This document shows positions 50,944-61,844 of a DNA stretch of 64,000 bases, piece by piece. A program made the position numbers and the translations under genes. The stretch comes from Echinarachnius parma. Taxonomy: Eukaryota; Echinodermata; Echinoidea; Clypeasteroida; Echinarachniidae. How positions within the stretch are numbered: position 1 is the stretch's first letter; the number at the start of each line of letters is the position of its first letter. The notes beneath the pieces were generated by a model that searched no databases, had not been told where the DNA came from, and was given only the letters and a program-made list of their open reading frames with translations. The DNA lies in NCBI GenBank assembly GCA_037951105.1, contig JBAMJV010008410.1:33547-97546 (forward strand), given 5' to 3'.

Positions 50944-51198
50944 GCGATCATCTTTCGTTTCGGTCAAAATCTGTGTGGAGTCGCGCTAACACACAGAGAG
51001 GGACGGAGAGAAGTTGAGGAGGCGCATAAATCACTGATTTTTAGCGGAATGGAGGGAAAAATCATAATTTTAATCCACCCTCAAGTTGGATCACATATTG
51101 GAAATTTGATCGGTGGTAAAGGTACCGTATCATATGTATAATTTTAAGGTCAAAAAGCTTGCACACAAAAAGTTCATTTTCGGTCCAGTATTAGGAGG

Positions 51199-51236
51199 CT
51201 CTAGAACGCTAGCGCGGAGCGCTAGCGTTCTCTAGA
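51199..51236. repeat. Short perfect-arm palindrome
   Basis: CTCTAGAACGCTAGCGC and GCGCTAGCGTTCTCTAGAG around a GGA centre. Confidence 0.8.
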
Positions 51237-51309
51237 GTTAGGATTGACGGTGTTTTCAACCCGCACCACGGGCGGCAATCATAGCGTCCAACGGTCCAAC
51301 TCAGTCTAA

Positions 51310-52226
51310 CTAAGCGCTAGAAGTAGCAGTAGAAGATATATTTCAGTTATTATGTCAAATAAAGAGGCCATGAAAGTGCTGATTTGTCGATCTACGCAGC
51401 GTTGGGCAACTTGGCTCTGACACAATTACACTGACAGATCACTGTTTTTCAATTTTAGTTCTTTTTGTTTTTGTTTAGCTTTCATTATTTTAAATCTAAG
51501 TTAACAAGTTCATATTTAACAAATGCATATCTTTCAAATACAGAATTAAAAACAAAAAAACTCAAAATTGTAAAAGGCGACAAATTCAATTTCAAAGAAG
51601 AATCAAACTTTCAAAGGCAAAGTTGTCAAACTCCTCAAAGACAAAGTCAATTATTGAATTAGGCCGAGGACGAGGTCACATGTTTATTGTTCTGTTTTGT
51701 GTTGTCTTGTTTTGTTTTGTTTATTCGTTCCTCGGCATTATATCCGGACTTTTGGATCCTGCTGAGATTCGACGTAGAAGTAGAAGTAGAAGTCAAACTA
51801 GTCCGTCTCAGTCTCAGAGAGAGACTCTCAGTCTCAGACTCAGGCAAATGATAAATCATTCATTCATTCATCATAATTCATGATATTCATCCCACCTAAT
51901 CATGATAATTCTGTAATCCTAGACCTAGCTTCGTTGCACTTCACCATTGTAGCAACTTTGTAGATATGTTTTAATAGGGGCACTAGCCCCATGATAAGTG
52001 TGGTTAATCATGTTTTCTATTTGTTTCAATTTTAAATGGCGGTGTGTCAACGTGTCAGCAAAGACAGCTTGTCCGTGGCTGCACGCAGTAACACTGCGAC
52101 TCGACCGCCGCACTGCACTGGCGTTGCATGCACAGCAGCAGCAAGGAAGCAGTTGTTCAACTGCGCTATAAAACTTAAAAGTAAAACTCACACTCACAAA
52201 TCTGGCGATAAAAACGCGTTACTTAC
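51310..52226. other. Presumed vigilin upstream intron, no exon recognised
   Basis: Contains GTAGAAGTAGAAGTAGAAG and GAGTCTCAG-type simple repeats near 51770-51845. Open frames here are low-complexity. Confidence 0.35.
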
Positions 52227-52320
52227 ACTAAAGTGGATACTGTTTACCGGGAAATCCGTCCTAGTATCGCCTTCTTCCTTTATGCTGCTCCACTTTTCGG
52301 TATTTTCAGTATAAACTGAA
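52227..52320 (-). other. Possible non-coding first exon of vigilin
   Basis: On the minus strand a strong donor AGT/GTAAGTAA lies at 52226, preceded by GGAAGAAGGCGATACTAGGA. The start-codon exon has an acceptor at 47018 and needs an upstream donor, and this is the best one I see. CpGs and TACGTACGTACG lie just upstream (52400-52435). Purely predictive. Confidence 0.3.
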
Positions 52321-52549
52321 AATATTAAAAAAATTATAGCCGCCTGTGAACTGATTTCGTGTGTGAAATACACGACACGCAGACATAATACAGGAATCGA
52401 TCGGATATCGTACGCTATACGTACGTACGTTGCATGAAGCTTGTACTAATAATACGTCAGCTAGCTGTAATCAAATTCAATTGGTCAATAGCTGACACAT
52501 CGTTGATTTTCAACCAATAACAGTTCACGTTATAAAATATCTGCAACAG

Positions 52550-52650
52550 GGTTCATGCAGGCAGCTAGCTTCATCATTGAAAAAATAAAGGGGGCGGGGG
52601 AGGGGGGCGCGGCGGGGGCGAGCAGCTGCAATCTGGATGCAAGGGGGTCG
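52550..52650. other. G-rich tract
   Basis: GGGGGCGGGGGAGGGGGGCG and similar at about 52590-52620. Could form G-quadruplexes or mark a promoter. Nothing else supports a gene here. Confidence 0.35.
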
Positions 52651-53257
52651 TGAGGCGGCAAAGTGAAGATATCCCCGATAATATATAATTGTGTACATGA
52701 ACTTATGAATGATCGAGTATTATGGTATAAAATAATGTTAAATTTGATTGAATTCCTCCAAATAATTTATTTAGAATACAATCATTTTGGCTCATCAGTC
52801 GGCTCATTTTGGCTACCAAGGTTATTAAGTTTCAATAATCATTTAATATGCAACTTCGCTTTAGTCGATGGAGCGGTAATACCAATGTCCAATGTCTTTA
52901 TTACCGCGATATACAGTGCATGTTTTCTTTATATAAGTTATATTTTCCGTAAATTCATGTAAGTATGAGCCACATTAATTGATATAATCATTTCATCTAT
53001 GCATTTTCTATTATATGTGGTAGTATATTTAGCTAAATATGGACGTTGGTATAGATATAGGTATTTATGTTCCGTAATGCTGCATCTTCTGGAGCCAGTG
53101 TGTGAGGGTTCACATGCCCTAGGGCAACAGTAATGCACTTTACTTTTGTGAACCCTGACCCACACACTGCTTCTAACTATTTTCTTCTGTCTTGTAACTT
53201 GTATTTTTGTAATTTGTGCATATATAGTTGTGTTGTATTTTACATTGTATTGTGCTT

Positions 53258-53297
53258 TTTGGTCGAATAAATAATAATAATAATAATAATAATAATC
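53258..53297. repeat. (AAT)n microsatellite
   Basis: About 10 units of AAT/ATA. Confidence 0.9.
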
Positions 53298-53315
53298 CAT
53301 AATTAATACATATTG

Positions 53316-53729
53316 TGTAATGTGCTGTCAGGTACACTTGAGTATTGGTACTTCCCGAAATGCCCCTTGACACTAAATTTGTTGGTTTTAATTCCATTTG
53401 AAAGTTACTTGAATAAAACATGTAAAATGATAATCATTCCCTTGCAAATGCTCTCATAGTTGAACAATTTGATTTGAAGATATTATATTCATAAATCTAC
53501 CGGCCGGGGGACATTTTGACTTTTTATAAAAATTAAAAAAATGCTCATAGACTGCTAAAATAGTTGTTGATGATATCTCTATTGAATAATTATTCTAACA
53601 AAACATTCAATGCACAATTTTGTATGAATAAATGGCTAAAACCAGAGAGTTTGTAGATGAGCGCCCTCTTGAGTGGTTTATTGATAACAGCTAGGTTGTA
53701 TACATTTTGAGAATGGTGGAGACTATTAG
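53316..53729. repeat. Left copy of a ~400-bp direct duplication, ending in M1 MITE sequence
   Basis: AATGTGCTGTCAGGTACACT, GAGTATTGGTACTTCCCGAA and ATGCCCCTTGACACTAAATT recur at 61848-61910. The second half (GCACAATTTTGTATGAA, GCGCCCTCTTGAG, GAGAATGGTGGAG) is MITE family M1, cut at 53729 by the transposon. Confidence 0.8.
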
Positions 53730-53879
53730 TAGTCCGGCAGCCAAACCCTGATTTTTGGCCTAACCTTGTTTTGATGAAGTAAGTTTTTTTTTCAATGGAT
53801 TCCGATTGTCTAGGTATCTACTTTGAACAAGCAAAAAACTGGAGCTCTGTCACTCTTGAGCAATTTGAGATATAAGCAA

Positions 53880-55400
53880 AAACAAAATGGCCGCCAAAAT
53901 AGCCTATTTTGAGTAAAATTTGAATTATTTCATAATACATTACAAAATATTGGCAGAATAGGGTGCTTGTAATTCACGAAGACCATTGTGAACACATTTC
54001 TGATGAACATACATGAACATAGACATAATTTGAATATTTTCCATTTTATTTTTTGCTAATTTGCATATTCAAAATGGCAGAAAAATACAAAATGGCCGCC
54101 AAATAGCCTATTTTGAGTAAAATTTGAATCATTTCATAATACATTACAAAATATTGGCAGAATAGGGTGCTTGTAATTCACGAAGACCATTGTGAACACA
54201 TTTCTGATGAACATACATGAACATAGACATAATTTGAATATTTTCCATTTTATTTTTTGCTAATTTGCATATTCAAAATGGCAGAAAAATACAAAATGGC
54301 CGCCAAATAGCCTATTTTGAGTAAAATTTGAATCATTTCATAATACATTACAAAATATTGGCAGAATAGGGTGCATGTAATTCACGAAGACCATTGTGAA
54401 CACATTTCTGATGAACATACATAAACATAGACATAATTTGAATATTTTCCATTTTATTTTTTGCTAATTTGCATATTCAAAATGGCAGAAAAATACAAAA
54501 TGGCCGCCAAATAGCCTATTTTGAGTAAAATTTGAATCATTTCATATTACATTACAAACTATTGGCAGAGTAGGGTGCTTGTAATTCACGAAGACCATTG
54601 TCAACACATTCCTGGTGATCGTACATGAACATAAACATAATTTGAATATTTTTCATTAAATTTGTTGCTAATTTGCATATTCAAAATGGCGGATAAAAAC
54701 AAAATGGCCGCCTAATAGCCTTTTTTGAGTAAAATTTGAATTATTTCATAACTACATTATGAAATATTGTCAGAGTGGTGTGCTTGGTATTCACGAAGAC
54801 CATTGTCAACACATTCCTGATGAACATAGACATAATTTGAATATTACCAATTTAATTTTTGCTAATTTGCATATTCAAAATGGCGGATTCAAAACAAAAT
54901 AGCTGCCAAAATAGCCTATTTTTTAGTAAAATTTGAATTATTTCATAATACATTATTAAATATTGGCAGAATAGTGTGCTTGTAATTCATGAAGACCATT
55001 GTCATTGATCTCTTTCCTGATGACCATACATGAACATAAATATAATTTGAATATTATCCATTTTATTTTTTGCTAATTTGCATATTTAAAATGGCGGACA
55101 ATATACAAAATGGCCACCAAAATAGCCTAGTTTGAGTAAAATTTGATTGATTTCATAATACATTAAGAAATATTGGCAGAGTAGTGTGCTTGTAATTCAC
55201 GAAGACCATTGTCATTGATCTCATTCCTGATGACCATACATGAACATAGATATAATTTGAATATTATCCATTTTATTTTTTGCTAATTTGCATATTCAAA
55301 ATGGCGGACAATAGACAAAATGGCATCCAAGCAAAATAGCCTATTTTTAGTAAAATTTGAATTATTTCATAATACATTATCAAATATTGGCAGAGAGCTA
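53880..55400 (+). repeat. Left subterminal array, ~204-bp units, about 8 copies
   Basis: The AGCCTATTTT mark falls at 53901, 54105, 54309, 54513, 54717, 54913, 55124 and 55338. Units contain AAAATGGC(C/A)GCC, ATTGGCAGA, CACGAAGACCATTGT and AATTTGCATATTCAAAATGG. Confidence 0.92.
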
Positions 55401-55441
55401 ATGAGTGTGACATCGGGTTCTTGACAGATGTTGTGCAGTGA

Positions 55442-55878
55442 GATAACTGTCCTGAATGCAATGGATATGATACGCATTTGTGTCGCAATCCAGGAAAAGC
55501 CACACAACCCAAAACTAAAGCAGTGTATCTACCATTGATTGATATGCCCCCAGCCCATCCAGACACGATCATGACAGTCATGACCAAAGCACAGCAGTTA
55601 ACAGAGAAAACATGTCAAGGTTTCACTGTCTTCACACCAGATCAACAAACTGTATATTGTTGCAGAGGGTTACAACGGGCATATCCAAACCTATTTCTTT
55701 AGGTCATTCCACGATTAGGGGGTATGCATATGCTGATGAGTTTTGTAGGTGCAGTCGGAACATTGATGACTGACTCGTGCCTAATTGCAGATGTTCTGGC
55801 ATCTGCAGGTGTGGGTAAAACGCTTACAGGAAAGAAATTTCCTATGAACATGACAGCCATGTGCATGAGGAGGTAGCG
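55442..55878 (+). pseudogene. Transposon-borne gene, 5' fragment (PIN/FEN-like family, broken)
   Basis: Frames read AVYLPLIDMPPAHPDTIMTV, the gap-crossing TVYCCRGLQRAYPNLF, then after a frameshift MHMLMSFVGAVGTLMTDSCL and GKKFPMNMTAMCMRR. I recall this sequence style (GGMHMLMSFVGAVG...) from multi-copy uncharacterised invertebrate proteins. The second part of the same gene is at 58603. At least one stop and one frameshift, so non-functional here. Confidence 0.6.
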
Positions 55879-55996
55879 ACATTGTTGTGCAGGGACACCT
55901 GAATTATCACAGCGTTCTCATGACAACGCTTGAGGACCTTGCAAAGAGAAGTCGCACAACAAAGATGTGGGTCGACAACCTAATCAAGCACTATAT

Positions 55997-56076
55997 TCAA
56001 ACCAGTTTTGATAATGATGCTGTATGTACAGGCTGATCAGCCCGTACATACAGCATCATTATCAAAACTGGTTTGA
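55997..56076. repeat. Perfect 33-bp-arm inverted repeat
   Basis: TCAAACCAGTTTTGATAATG and ATGCTGTATGTAC are followed after AGGCTGATCAGCCC by the exact complement. It lies where the broken gene stops and shortly before the LINE insertion. Confidence 0.9.
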
Positions 56077-56165
56077 CGAGAAGGTGATTGGCTACGACAC
56101 CCGGATGCAGTGAAGCTCATGATGCCATACTTCTTCTTCTTCTTGCGTATGAGGCAGCACAGCTT

Positions 56166-56447
56166 CTACGCAACATCGCGCAAGTTTTGTAGCCAGTGAA
56201 CAGTGTCGGGGTCCAAGTTGTTTAAGTCCGGGTTTGGGTGGCCGGGTAGGCGAAGGGTGTGGCACTCTTCAATGATGTGGGAGGCTTTCTGCTCGGGTGC
56301 TCCACATGTGCAAGCCGGAGAAGGTCTGAGTCCCCAGCGGTGCATGTTGTCATTAAATCTGCCGACCCCTCTGCGGAGCCTGTTTAGAGTTACCCAATCC
56401 TTTCGGGGTAAGTCCGCACCTGGTGAAAGTTTAGTGTTTTGAGTCAC
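56166..56447 (-). pseudogene. LINE C-terminal Cys/His segment
   Basis: KDWVTLNRLRRGVGRFNDNM, HRWGLRPSPACTCGAPEQKA and SHIIEECHTLRLPG form the CxC...H...C segment that ends many non-LTR reverse transcriptases. The frame stops at LRDVA. Confidence 0.8.
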
Positions 56448-57226
56448 CGTGAATTGAGGGGGTCTGGCGGTCTGCTGCCAGCTGTCCTTCCATACAGTGA
56501 GGATGTTGTGGGTGCCTTCCCGCAGGGTGTCAGTATGGCGGCAAAACGGTCTGCGTGAGCGTAGGCGTTGGCGGCCCGGTTGTATATCCTGGGTGGTCTG
56601 GTGTAGAGGGTGAGTGCGGTCTTGGAGTGTTTTGCAATACCAGCGAGCACTGTCAAGAGGTCAGTTGGTTTGGTCTGAGGCATCCTGTGATGATCCCCAT
56701 GGCCTCGTTTAGGGTGGTGTCCAGTTTGGGTGTGTGTGAGCTTCGGCACCATGCAGGGGCGGCATACTCCGCAGCACTGTAGACTAGTGCGTGGGCGCCA
56801 GTACGAAGTGTGGGAGTTTATGCACCCCAGGTGGTGTACGCAAGGCGGCGGAGTAAGTTGTTCCTAGAGGAGGCTTTGGCTCGGAGTGAGTCGAGGTGTG
56901 GTTTGAAGGTCAGCTGTCTGTCTAGCTTTATTCCAAGGTATGGTGGGCTGGGGGTGCAGGGAAGTGGGTTCCCGTTGACTTTGACTGTGGGCTGGCGGTT
57001 TGCTTATTTGGTGTTGAGGTGGAAGGCAGTTGCGGTTGTTTTTGCAGCGCTCAGATTCAGTTTCCAGGTCTTCAGGTAGTTCGTGATCTTGGCCATGTCA
57101 CTGATGTAGATTTTGAAGAGCGACGAGGGAAGAGGGGACGACTGGACCGTCCGTTGCTGGTCTTCAGGACAAAGCTGCGATTAGATAAGATGCTGGAGAT
57201 GAATCCTAGTAGGTGGCGGTCTGGGA

Positions 57227-57690
57227 CTATCTGAGGAGCTTCAGGGTGAGGCCCTGGTGCCACACAGTGTTGTAGGCTCCAGTTAGGTCTACCAGGACGG
57301 CGTCAGCCTTGTGTCCTCTCCCAAAGCTGCTCTCGATGTCGTTGGTGAGCAAGACTACTCGTTGGACGGTGCTGCGTCCTCGGCGGAAACCTGCTTGCTC
57401 GTCCGGAAGTTGCGGATCGACGATTGGTTCCAGCCGGGCTAGGAGGAGTCTTTCGAGTAGCTTAAAGGGGATGCAGAGGAGAGAGATTGGTCTGTTATTC
57501 TTGGGGTTGTCCAAGGGCTTGTTTGGCTTGGGTAAGGCGATGATGGTTGCTTTGCGCCATATCTTGGGGATGGACTGGTGGGTGAGGCAGGTTGAGAAAA
57601 ATAGGCGGAGCCATTCCAGGTATTTTGGTCCGCAGTGCAGAAGAAACTTAAGTGTTTGATGGCAGTGGCGATCTCATCGGGAGAAAAGGG
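57227..57690 (-). pseudogene. LINE reverse transcriptase domain, N-terminal part
   Basis: On the minus strand: WRKATIIALPKPNKPLDNPK, NNRPISLLCIPFKLLERLLL, PDEQAGFRRGRSTVQRVVLL and ADAVLVDLTGAYNTVWHQGL. These are RT motifs 0-3 of the CR1/Jockey-like group, with the first catalytic Asp in DLTGAYNTV. The YxDD part is lost after a frameshift past 57227. Confidence 0.85.
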
Positions 57691-57692
57691 TG

Positions 57693-58012
57693 ATAATAAT
57701 ATATCGCACTTATATAGCGCCTAATGCAGAACAGCCTCTAAGCGCATTATTACCCCTGGTCATATGGTACAGTTCAGACCTGCACAATTATCTTGTACAC
57801 ATTCTCAACTCCCCGGGGAGCATACTATCGGCGGGCAACCCTATAGGTGCACCAAGCTAATTTCCACCAGACCAGGTACCAATTTATACACCTGGGTAGA
57901 GAGCAGCAATGTGGATAAAACGCCTTGCTGAAGGACAAACGGAGTGAGCAGGGTTCGAACTCAGGGTTTCATGATCAGAAAGCACGCGCTCTACCGATCT
58001 TGCCACACCACT
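57693..58012 (-). mobile_element. tRNA-derived SINE inserted in the LINE
   Basis: Read on the minus strand, the head has GTGGCAAGATCGGTAGAGCG (A box) and GAGTTCGAACCC (B box) with tRNA-like spacing. A body follows with CCCAGGTGTATAAATTGGTA and GGGGTAATAATGCGC, and the tail is GGCGCTATATAAGTGCGATA. Fragments of the same tail are at 14878 and 63340. Confidence 0.85.
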
Positions 58013-58602
58013 TCCACAGGAGTCCATCTACGATGACAGGAGTCCATCTACTCCTGGGGCCTGCCAGAGTTTGGAGGTTTCTTGTTTGATATGGCGAGTA
58101 TGGTTCTTATCTGCGTCTTTGAAGCAACCGTTCTCGAGGAGCTGTTCTGCGATTAAGTTAGCGGTCACGGGGCATTGTTTTGGCTTGGGACTTTTGCCAG
58201 TGAGGTGATTGGCGTTTTCCAGGCCAGTCTGCTGGAGTGGGTGAAGTCAATTAATTGGACTGTCTCATCCTATCTCTCTCTGCGTTTGTTGTCTAGGCAG
58301 GCGTTTATAAGGGTTGCCTTAGAGGCTGCTTCATCGCCGCGTTCGACCTCGAGGAAGTCGTTGTAGAGGTTGTTACATTCATCGTCCCAATTAAAATTTT
58401 AACTGGAATTTCGTCCTGGGACTTCACCTCTTCCATCTCAGAAACTGACTCTGACAGTCACACAAAACAAGAAACAGATGATAAACATTAGTTGACAACA
58501 TCTGCAAAGCGATGCAGGTTTCATCTTAAAACACAAGCTTGTGATCACCAGCCAATATGAAACTCCTGTTGTCCAGATGGTTTTCCAATCCAACGGCACG
58601 AT

Positions 58603-59060
58603 ATGGCCACATCTCATGGGGAGGCTGATGTGATTATTGTGCAGGCAGTCCAGCAGGCTATCATGCTGGCAGATGAAGGCAGATCCATCAGGTTGCTTGC
58701 AGACGACACAGATGTGTATGCTCTTCTACTTCATTTATACCAAAAGCCAGGCCTTTGGTCACCCTTGATAATCGAGTCGCCAATCAAAGACATTGATTTA
58801 TATGCCACAGTGGACAGAAACAGAGACATATAATCCCTTCTATGTTAGCAGGTCACGCACTGATAGGTTGTGATACTGTTGGTGCACATTTTGGAGTTGG
58901 CAAAGGAACTTTACTAAAAGTGCTGCGGCAGAAAATGGGTTCCTTTTGCCATCGATTGGAAACATGTATGCAGATATGGCCGACGCGATGAAAGATGCAA
59001 CATCACTCATTACATCATGCTATGGACAATCTAAGGCTACGACAATGTCACCTGGCGTAC
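58603..59060 (+). pseudogene. Transposon-borne gene, 3' fragment (PIN/FEN-like family, broken)
   Basis: MATSHGEADVIIVQAVQQAI, IRLLADDTDVYALLLHLYQK, then after a stop LAGHALIGCDTVGAHFGVGK and GTLLKVLRQK. The acidic series HGEADVI, ADDTDV and GCDT is laid out like the PIN/FEN nuclease core; that function is inference. Decay includes an in-frame stop at 58831 and a G/C homopolymer block from 59069. Confidence 0.65.
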
Positions 59061-59068
59061 TGGTGGTG

Positions 59069-59125
59069 GGGGGGGGGGGGGGGGGGCACTTGCCCCCCCC
59101 CCCCCCCCCCCCAAAAAAAAAAAAA
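59069..59125. repeat. Poly(G), poly(C), poly(A) block
   Basis: Consecutive runs of G, C and A. Interrupts the 3' end of the broken transposon gene. Confidence 0.9.
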
Positions 59126-59204
59126 TTCAAATCATGGCTTTTATCTAAATCGATAACATTGATTGAAAGAAAAGAGTCTTTCTGTAGACAAGAAAAGACA
59201 GATT

Positions 59205-59680
59205 TTACTTCATGTCAAGTCAAATTTTCCTTCCCAAGTATGCACAAGATTGCATCATTTCAATGAAAAACACTGCAAAAACACCTTTACCGTGCACCCA
59301 CCAACCATCACACCCTCCCATCACCTTTCCCTCTCTCGGTTTTCATTTTGCTCCCTCAGAAATCGGTCTTGTATACGTCTGGAAAACAAGGTTCATGTTG
59401 CTATGTCATAAAATAATGCTTTTGATGCACTGTTTGAACTGAATATGTCACTTTGAGAATAGTACATGTATTCCAGGGGTGCATTTTTGTTTTTCTTCAT
59501 GAACCAATCATAATCTCTTCTGGTTATGACGATGATGACACACTAACGCACATTATACTACATGTCGTCAAGACAGAACTTCCTTTCCAGGTATGCACCA
59601 GATTGCACAGTTGCAAGTCAAAAAATGCAAAAGTTCCCTACCGTGGCAGGGGGGACATCCCACTCCCACACCCTCCCCCA
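59205..59680 (+). repeat. Imperfect direct duplication
   Basis: TATGCACAAGATTGCATCAT at about 59238 and TATGCACCAGATTGCACAGT at about 59590 head similar segments of about 100 bp (ACCGTG...CACACCCTCCC). No gene recognised. Confidence 0.5.
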
Positions 59681-59684
59681 TACT

Positions 59685-60975
59685 CTGCCAATATTTCGTA
59701 ATGTATTATGAAATCATTCAAATGTTAGTCAAAATAGGCTATTTTGCTTGGTTGCCATTTTGTCTTTTGTCCGCCATTTTAAATATGCAAATTAGCCAAA
59801 AATGAAATGTATAATATTCAAATCATGTCTATGTTCATGTATGATCATCAGCAATGTATTAACAATTGTCTTTCTTGAATTACAAGCATCCTACTCTGCC
59901 AATATTTCGTAATGTATTATGAAATAATACAAATTTTACTCCAAATAGGCTATTTGGCGGCCATTTTGTTTCTTATCCGCCATTTTGAATATGCAAATTA
60001 GCAAAAAATTAAATGGAAAATATTCAAATTATGTCTCTGTTCATCAGGAATGTGTTGACAATGGTCTTTGTGAATCACAAGCACACAACTCTGACAATAT
60101 TTCATAATGTATTATGAAATCATTCAAATTTCACTCAAAATAGGCTATTTTGGCGGCCATTTTGTCTTTTTTCCGCCATTTTGAATATGCAAATTAGCCA
60201 CAAATAAAATGGATAATATTAAAATCATGTCTATGTTCATGTATGATCATCAGCAATGTATTAACAATTGTCTTTCTTGAATTACAAGCATCCTACTCTG
60301 CCAATATTTCGTAATGTATTATGAAATAATACAAATTTTACTCCAAATAGGCTATTTGGCGGCCATTTTGTTTCTTATCCGCCATTTTGAATATGCAAAT
60401 TAGCAAAAAATTAAATGGAAAATATTCAAATTATGTCTCTGTTCATCAGGAATGTGTTGACAATGGTCTTTGTGAATCACAAGCACACAACTCTGACAAT
60501 ATTTCATAATGTATTATGAAATCATTCAAATTTCACTCAAAATAGGCTATTTTGGCGGCCATTTTGTCTTTTTTCCGCCATTTTGAATATGCAAATTAGC
60601 CACAAATAAAATGGATAATATTAAAATCATGTCTATGTTCATGTATGATCATCAGGAATGTATTAACAATGGTATTCGTGAATTACAATCATCCTACTCT
60701 GCCAATATTTCGTAATGTATTATGAAATAATTCAAAATAGGCTATTTGGCGGCCATTTTGATTTTATCCGCCATTTTGAGTATGCAAATTAGCAAAAAAT
60801 GAAATGAAAAATATTAAAATTATGTCTATATTCATGTATGATGATCAGGAATGTCTTGACAATGGTCTTCGTGAAGTACAAGCACACTACTCTGCTGATA
60901 TTTCGTAATGTATTATGAAATAGTCCAAATTTTACTCAAAATAGGCTATTTTGGCGGCCATTTTGTTTTTTGCCA
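59685..60975 (-). repeat. Right subterminal array, ~200-bp units, about 7 copies, inverted
   Basis: AATAGGCTATTT marks fall at about 59729, 59945, 60140, 60348, 60540, 60738 and 60940. The 59825-60230 and 60230-60640 stretches are nearly identical, a ~406-bp higher-order dimer. Each unit has CCGCCATTTTGAATATGCAA ATTAGC. Confidence 0.92.
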
Positions 60976-61108
60976 TATCTTAAATTGCTCAACACTGACC
61001 TAGTTCCAGTTTTCTGTTTGGTCATCAGCAATGCCTAATGAAAGAGAATCCATCAAAAAAAAAACTTACTCCAACAAAACGAGGTATAGCTCCTTGGCTG
61101 CCGGACTA

Positions 61109-61175
61109 TAGTTTGTACCGTTATGATGCAGTTTTGTTTACTAAAGAATACTCTAATATACTATCCCTTTAAATG
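61109..61175. mobile_element. Right remainder of the M1 MITE split by the transposon
   Basis: TAGTTTGTACCGTTATGATG, CAGTTTTGTTTACTAAAG and ACTATCCCTTTAA match the M1 3' end. Confidence 0.8.
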
Positions 61176-61382
61176 GAACGTATATTATGAGCGATTTTTA
61201 TGAAGCTAAACAAAATCACAATTAATACAAATTGAAAGATCGTTGTATAATTTAATCACAATCTTCAAACAATATTCAGAATACCATATCTTGTATGACG
61301 TGAGATTTATATGTTTTGTTATGACTTATACACAATTCATCATACATGTGCCTGTGAATGTGCTATAGAGTACAGAAGCCAT

Positions 61383-61737
61383 GACGTCATAAAAACACTT
61401 TTTTAGAATTGTCAAATTTTGACTTCATTTTCAGAAAGAGCATAATAGTGTCCAAATACCGAATATCAAAATAAAAGGTTACGTATTTGCTGAGATTTGC
61501 CCATCCAAATTGATTTTACTTCAATGGGCAATCAGTGTTATAGTGCACTGGTTCCTAAATTTAGGAACCAGTGCACTATAACACTGATTGCCCATTGACA
61601 ACAAAAAATCATTCGGATGGGCATATCTCAGCCAATACGTAACCTATTCCTTTGATTTTCGGTATTTGGACATTATTTGTTATGAAAATGAAGTCCAAAT
61701 TTGAAAATTCTAGCAAAAAATGTTTATGACATCATTT
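61383..61737. repeat. 355-bp imperfect palindrome
   Basis: Perfect about 30 bp each side of the centre at 61559/61560 (CACTGGTTCCTAAA/TTTAGGAACCAGTG), then diverging but complementary to TGACGTCATAAA...TTTATGACATCA at the ends. Confidence 0.88.
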
Positions 61738-61844
61738 ATGACACCACTCTATACAGTCACTGTGGGGAAAGTAATAATGATAACAAGTCACGGGGCAGGT
61801 GGGCTGATTATAATGGGAATATTACGTACACATGTATATAATTG

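Larger units (their letters stand above)
56120..58395 (-). mobile_element. 5'-truncated non-LTR retrotransposon (LINE) with SINE inside
   Basis: Minus-strand element with a (GAA)n 3' tail at about 56130-56148. It encodes reverse transcriptase motifs and a C-terminal cysteine-histidine segment, all decayed by frameshifts. KLWQAPGVDG near 58060 is the conserved fingers motif upstream of the RT core. A 0.32-kb SINE interrupts it at 57693-58012. It splits the transposon gene at about 55.9-58.4 kb. Confidence 0.8.
53730..61108. mobile_element. 7.4-kb DNA transposon with TAGTCCGGCAGCC ends and inverted tandem arrays
   Basis: Left end TAGTCCGGCAGCCAA, right end TTGGCTGCCGGACTA. TAG directly flanks both sides (53727-53729, 61109-61111), a 3-bp target duplication. 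The flanks together rebuild ACTATTAGTTTGTA, the intact M1 sequence seen at 49128, which confirms insertion. Subterminal parts are also inverted copies (GAGCAATTTGAGATAT against ATATCTTAAATTGCTC; AACTGGAGCTC near left, TTCCAGTTTTC near right). About 1.5 kb of ~204-bp tandem units sits at each end in opposite orientation. The core holds a broken gene. Superfamily is not assigned. Confidence 0.8.

Noticed and set aside
51047-51141. KH-like phrase LIGGKGTVS in a + strand frame
   Set aside because: Only the GxxG-like words match; it lies in a repeat-rich, non-spliced stretch far from the vigilin exons and on the opposite strand.
58016-58050. Tandem CAGGAGTCCATCTAC beside the SINE as a target duplication
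   Set aside because: Both copies lie on the same side of the SINE, so it is a local duplication and not a flanking target repeat.
59034-59110. Gly/Pro-rich protein segment in the + frame at the G/C block
   Set aside because: Homopolymer runs of uncertain length; frame is not meaningful.
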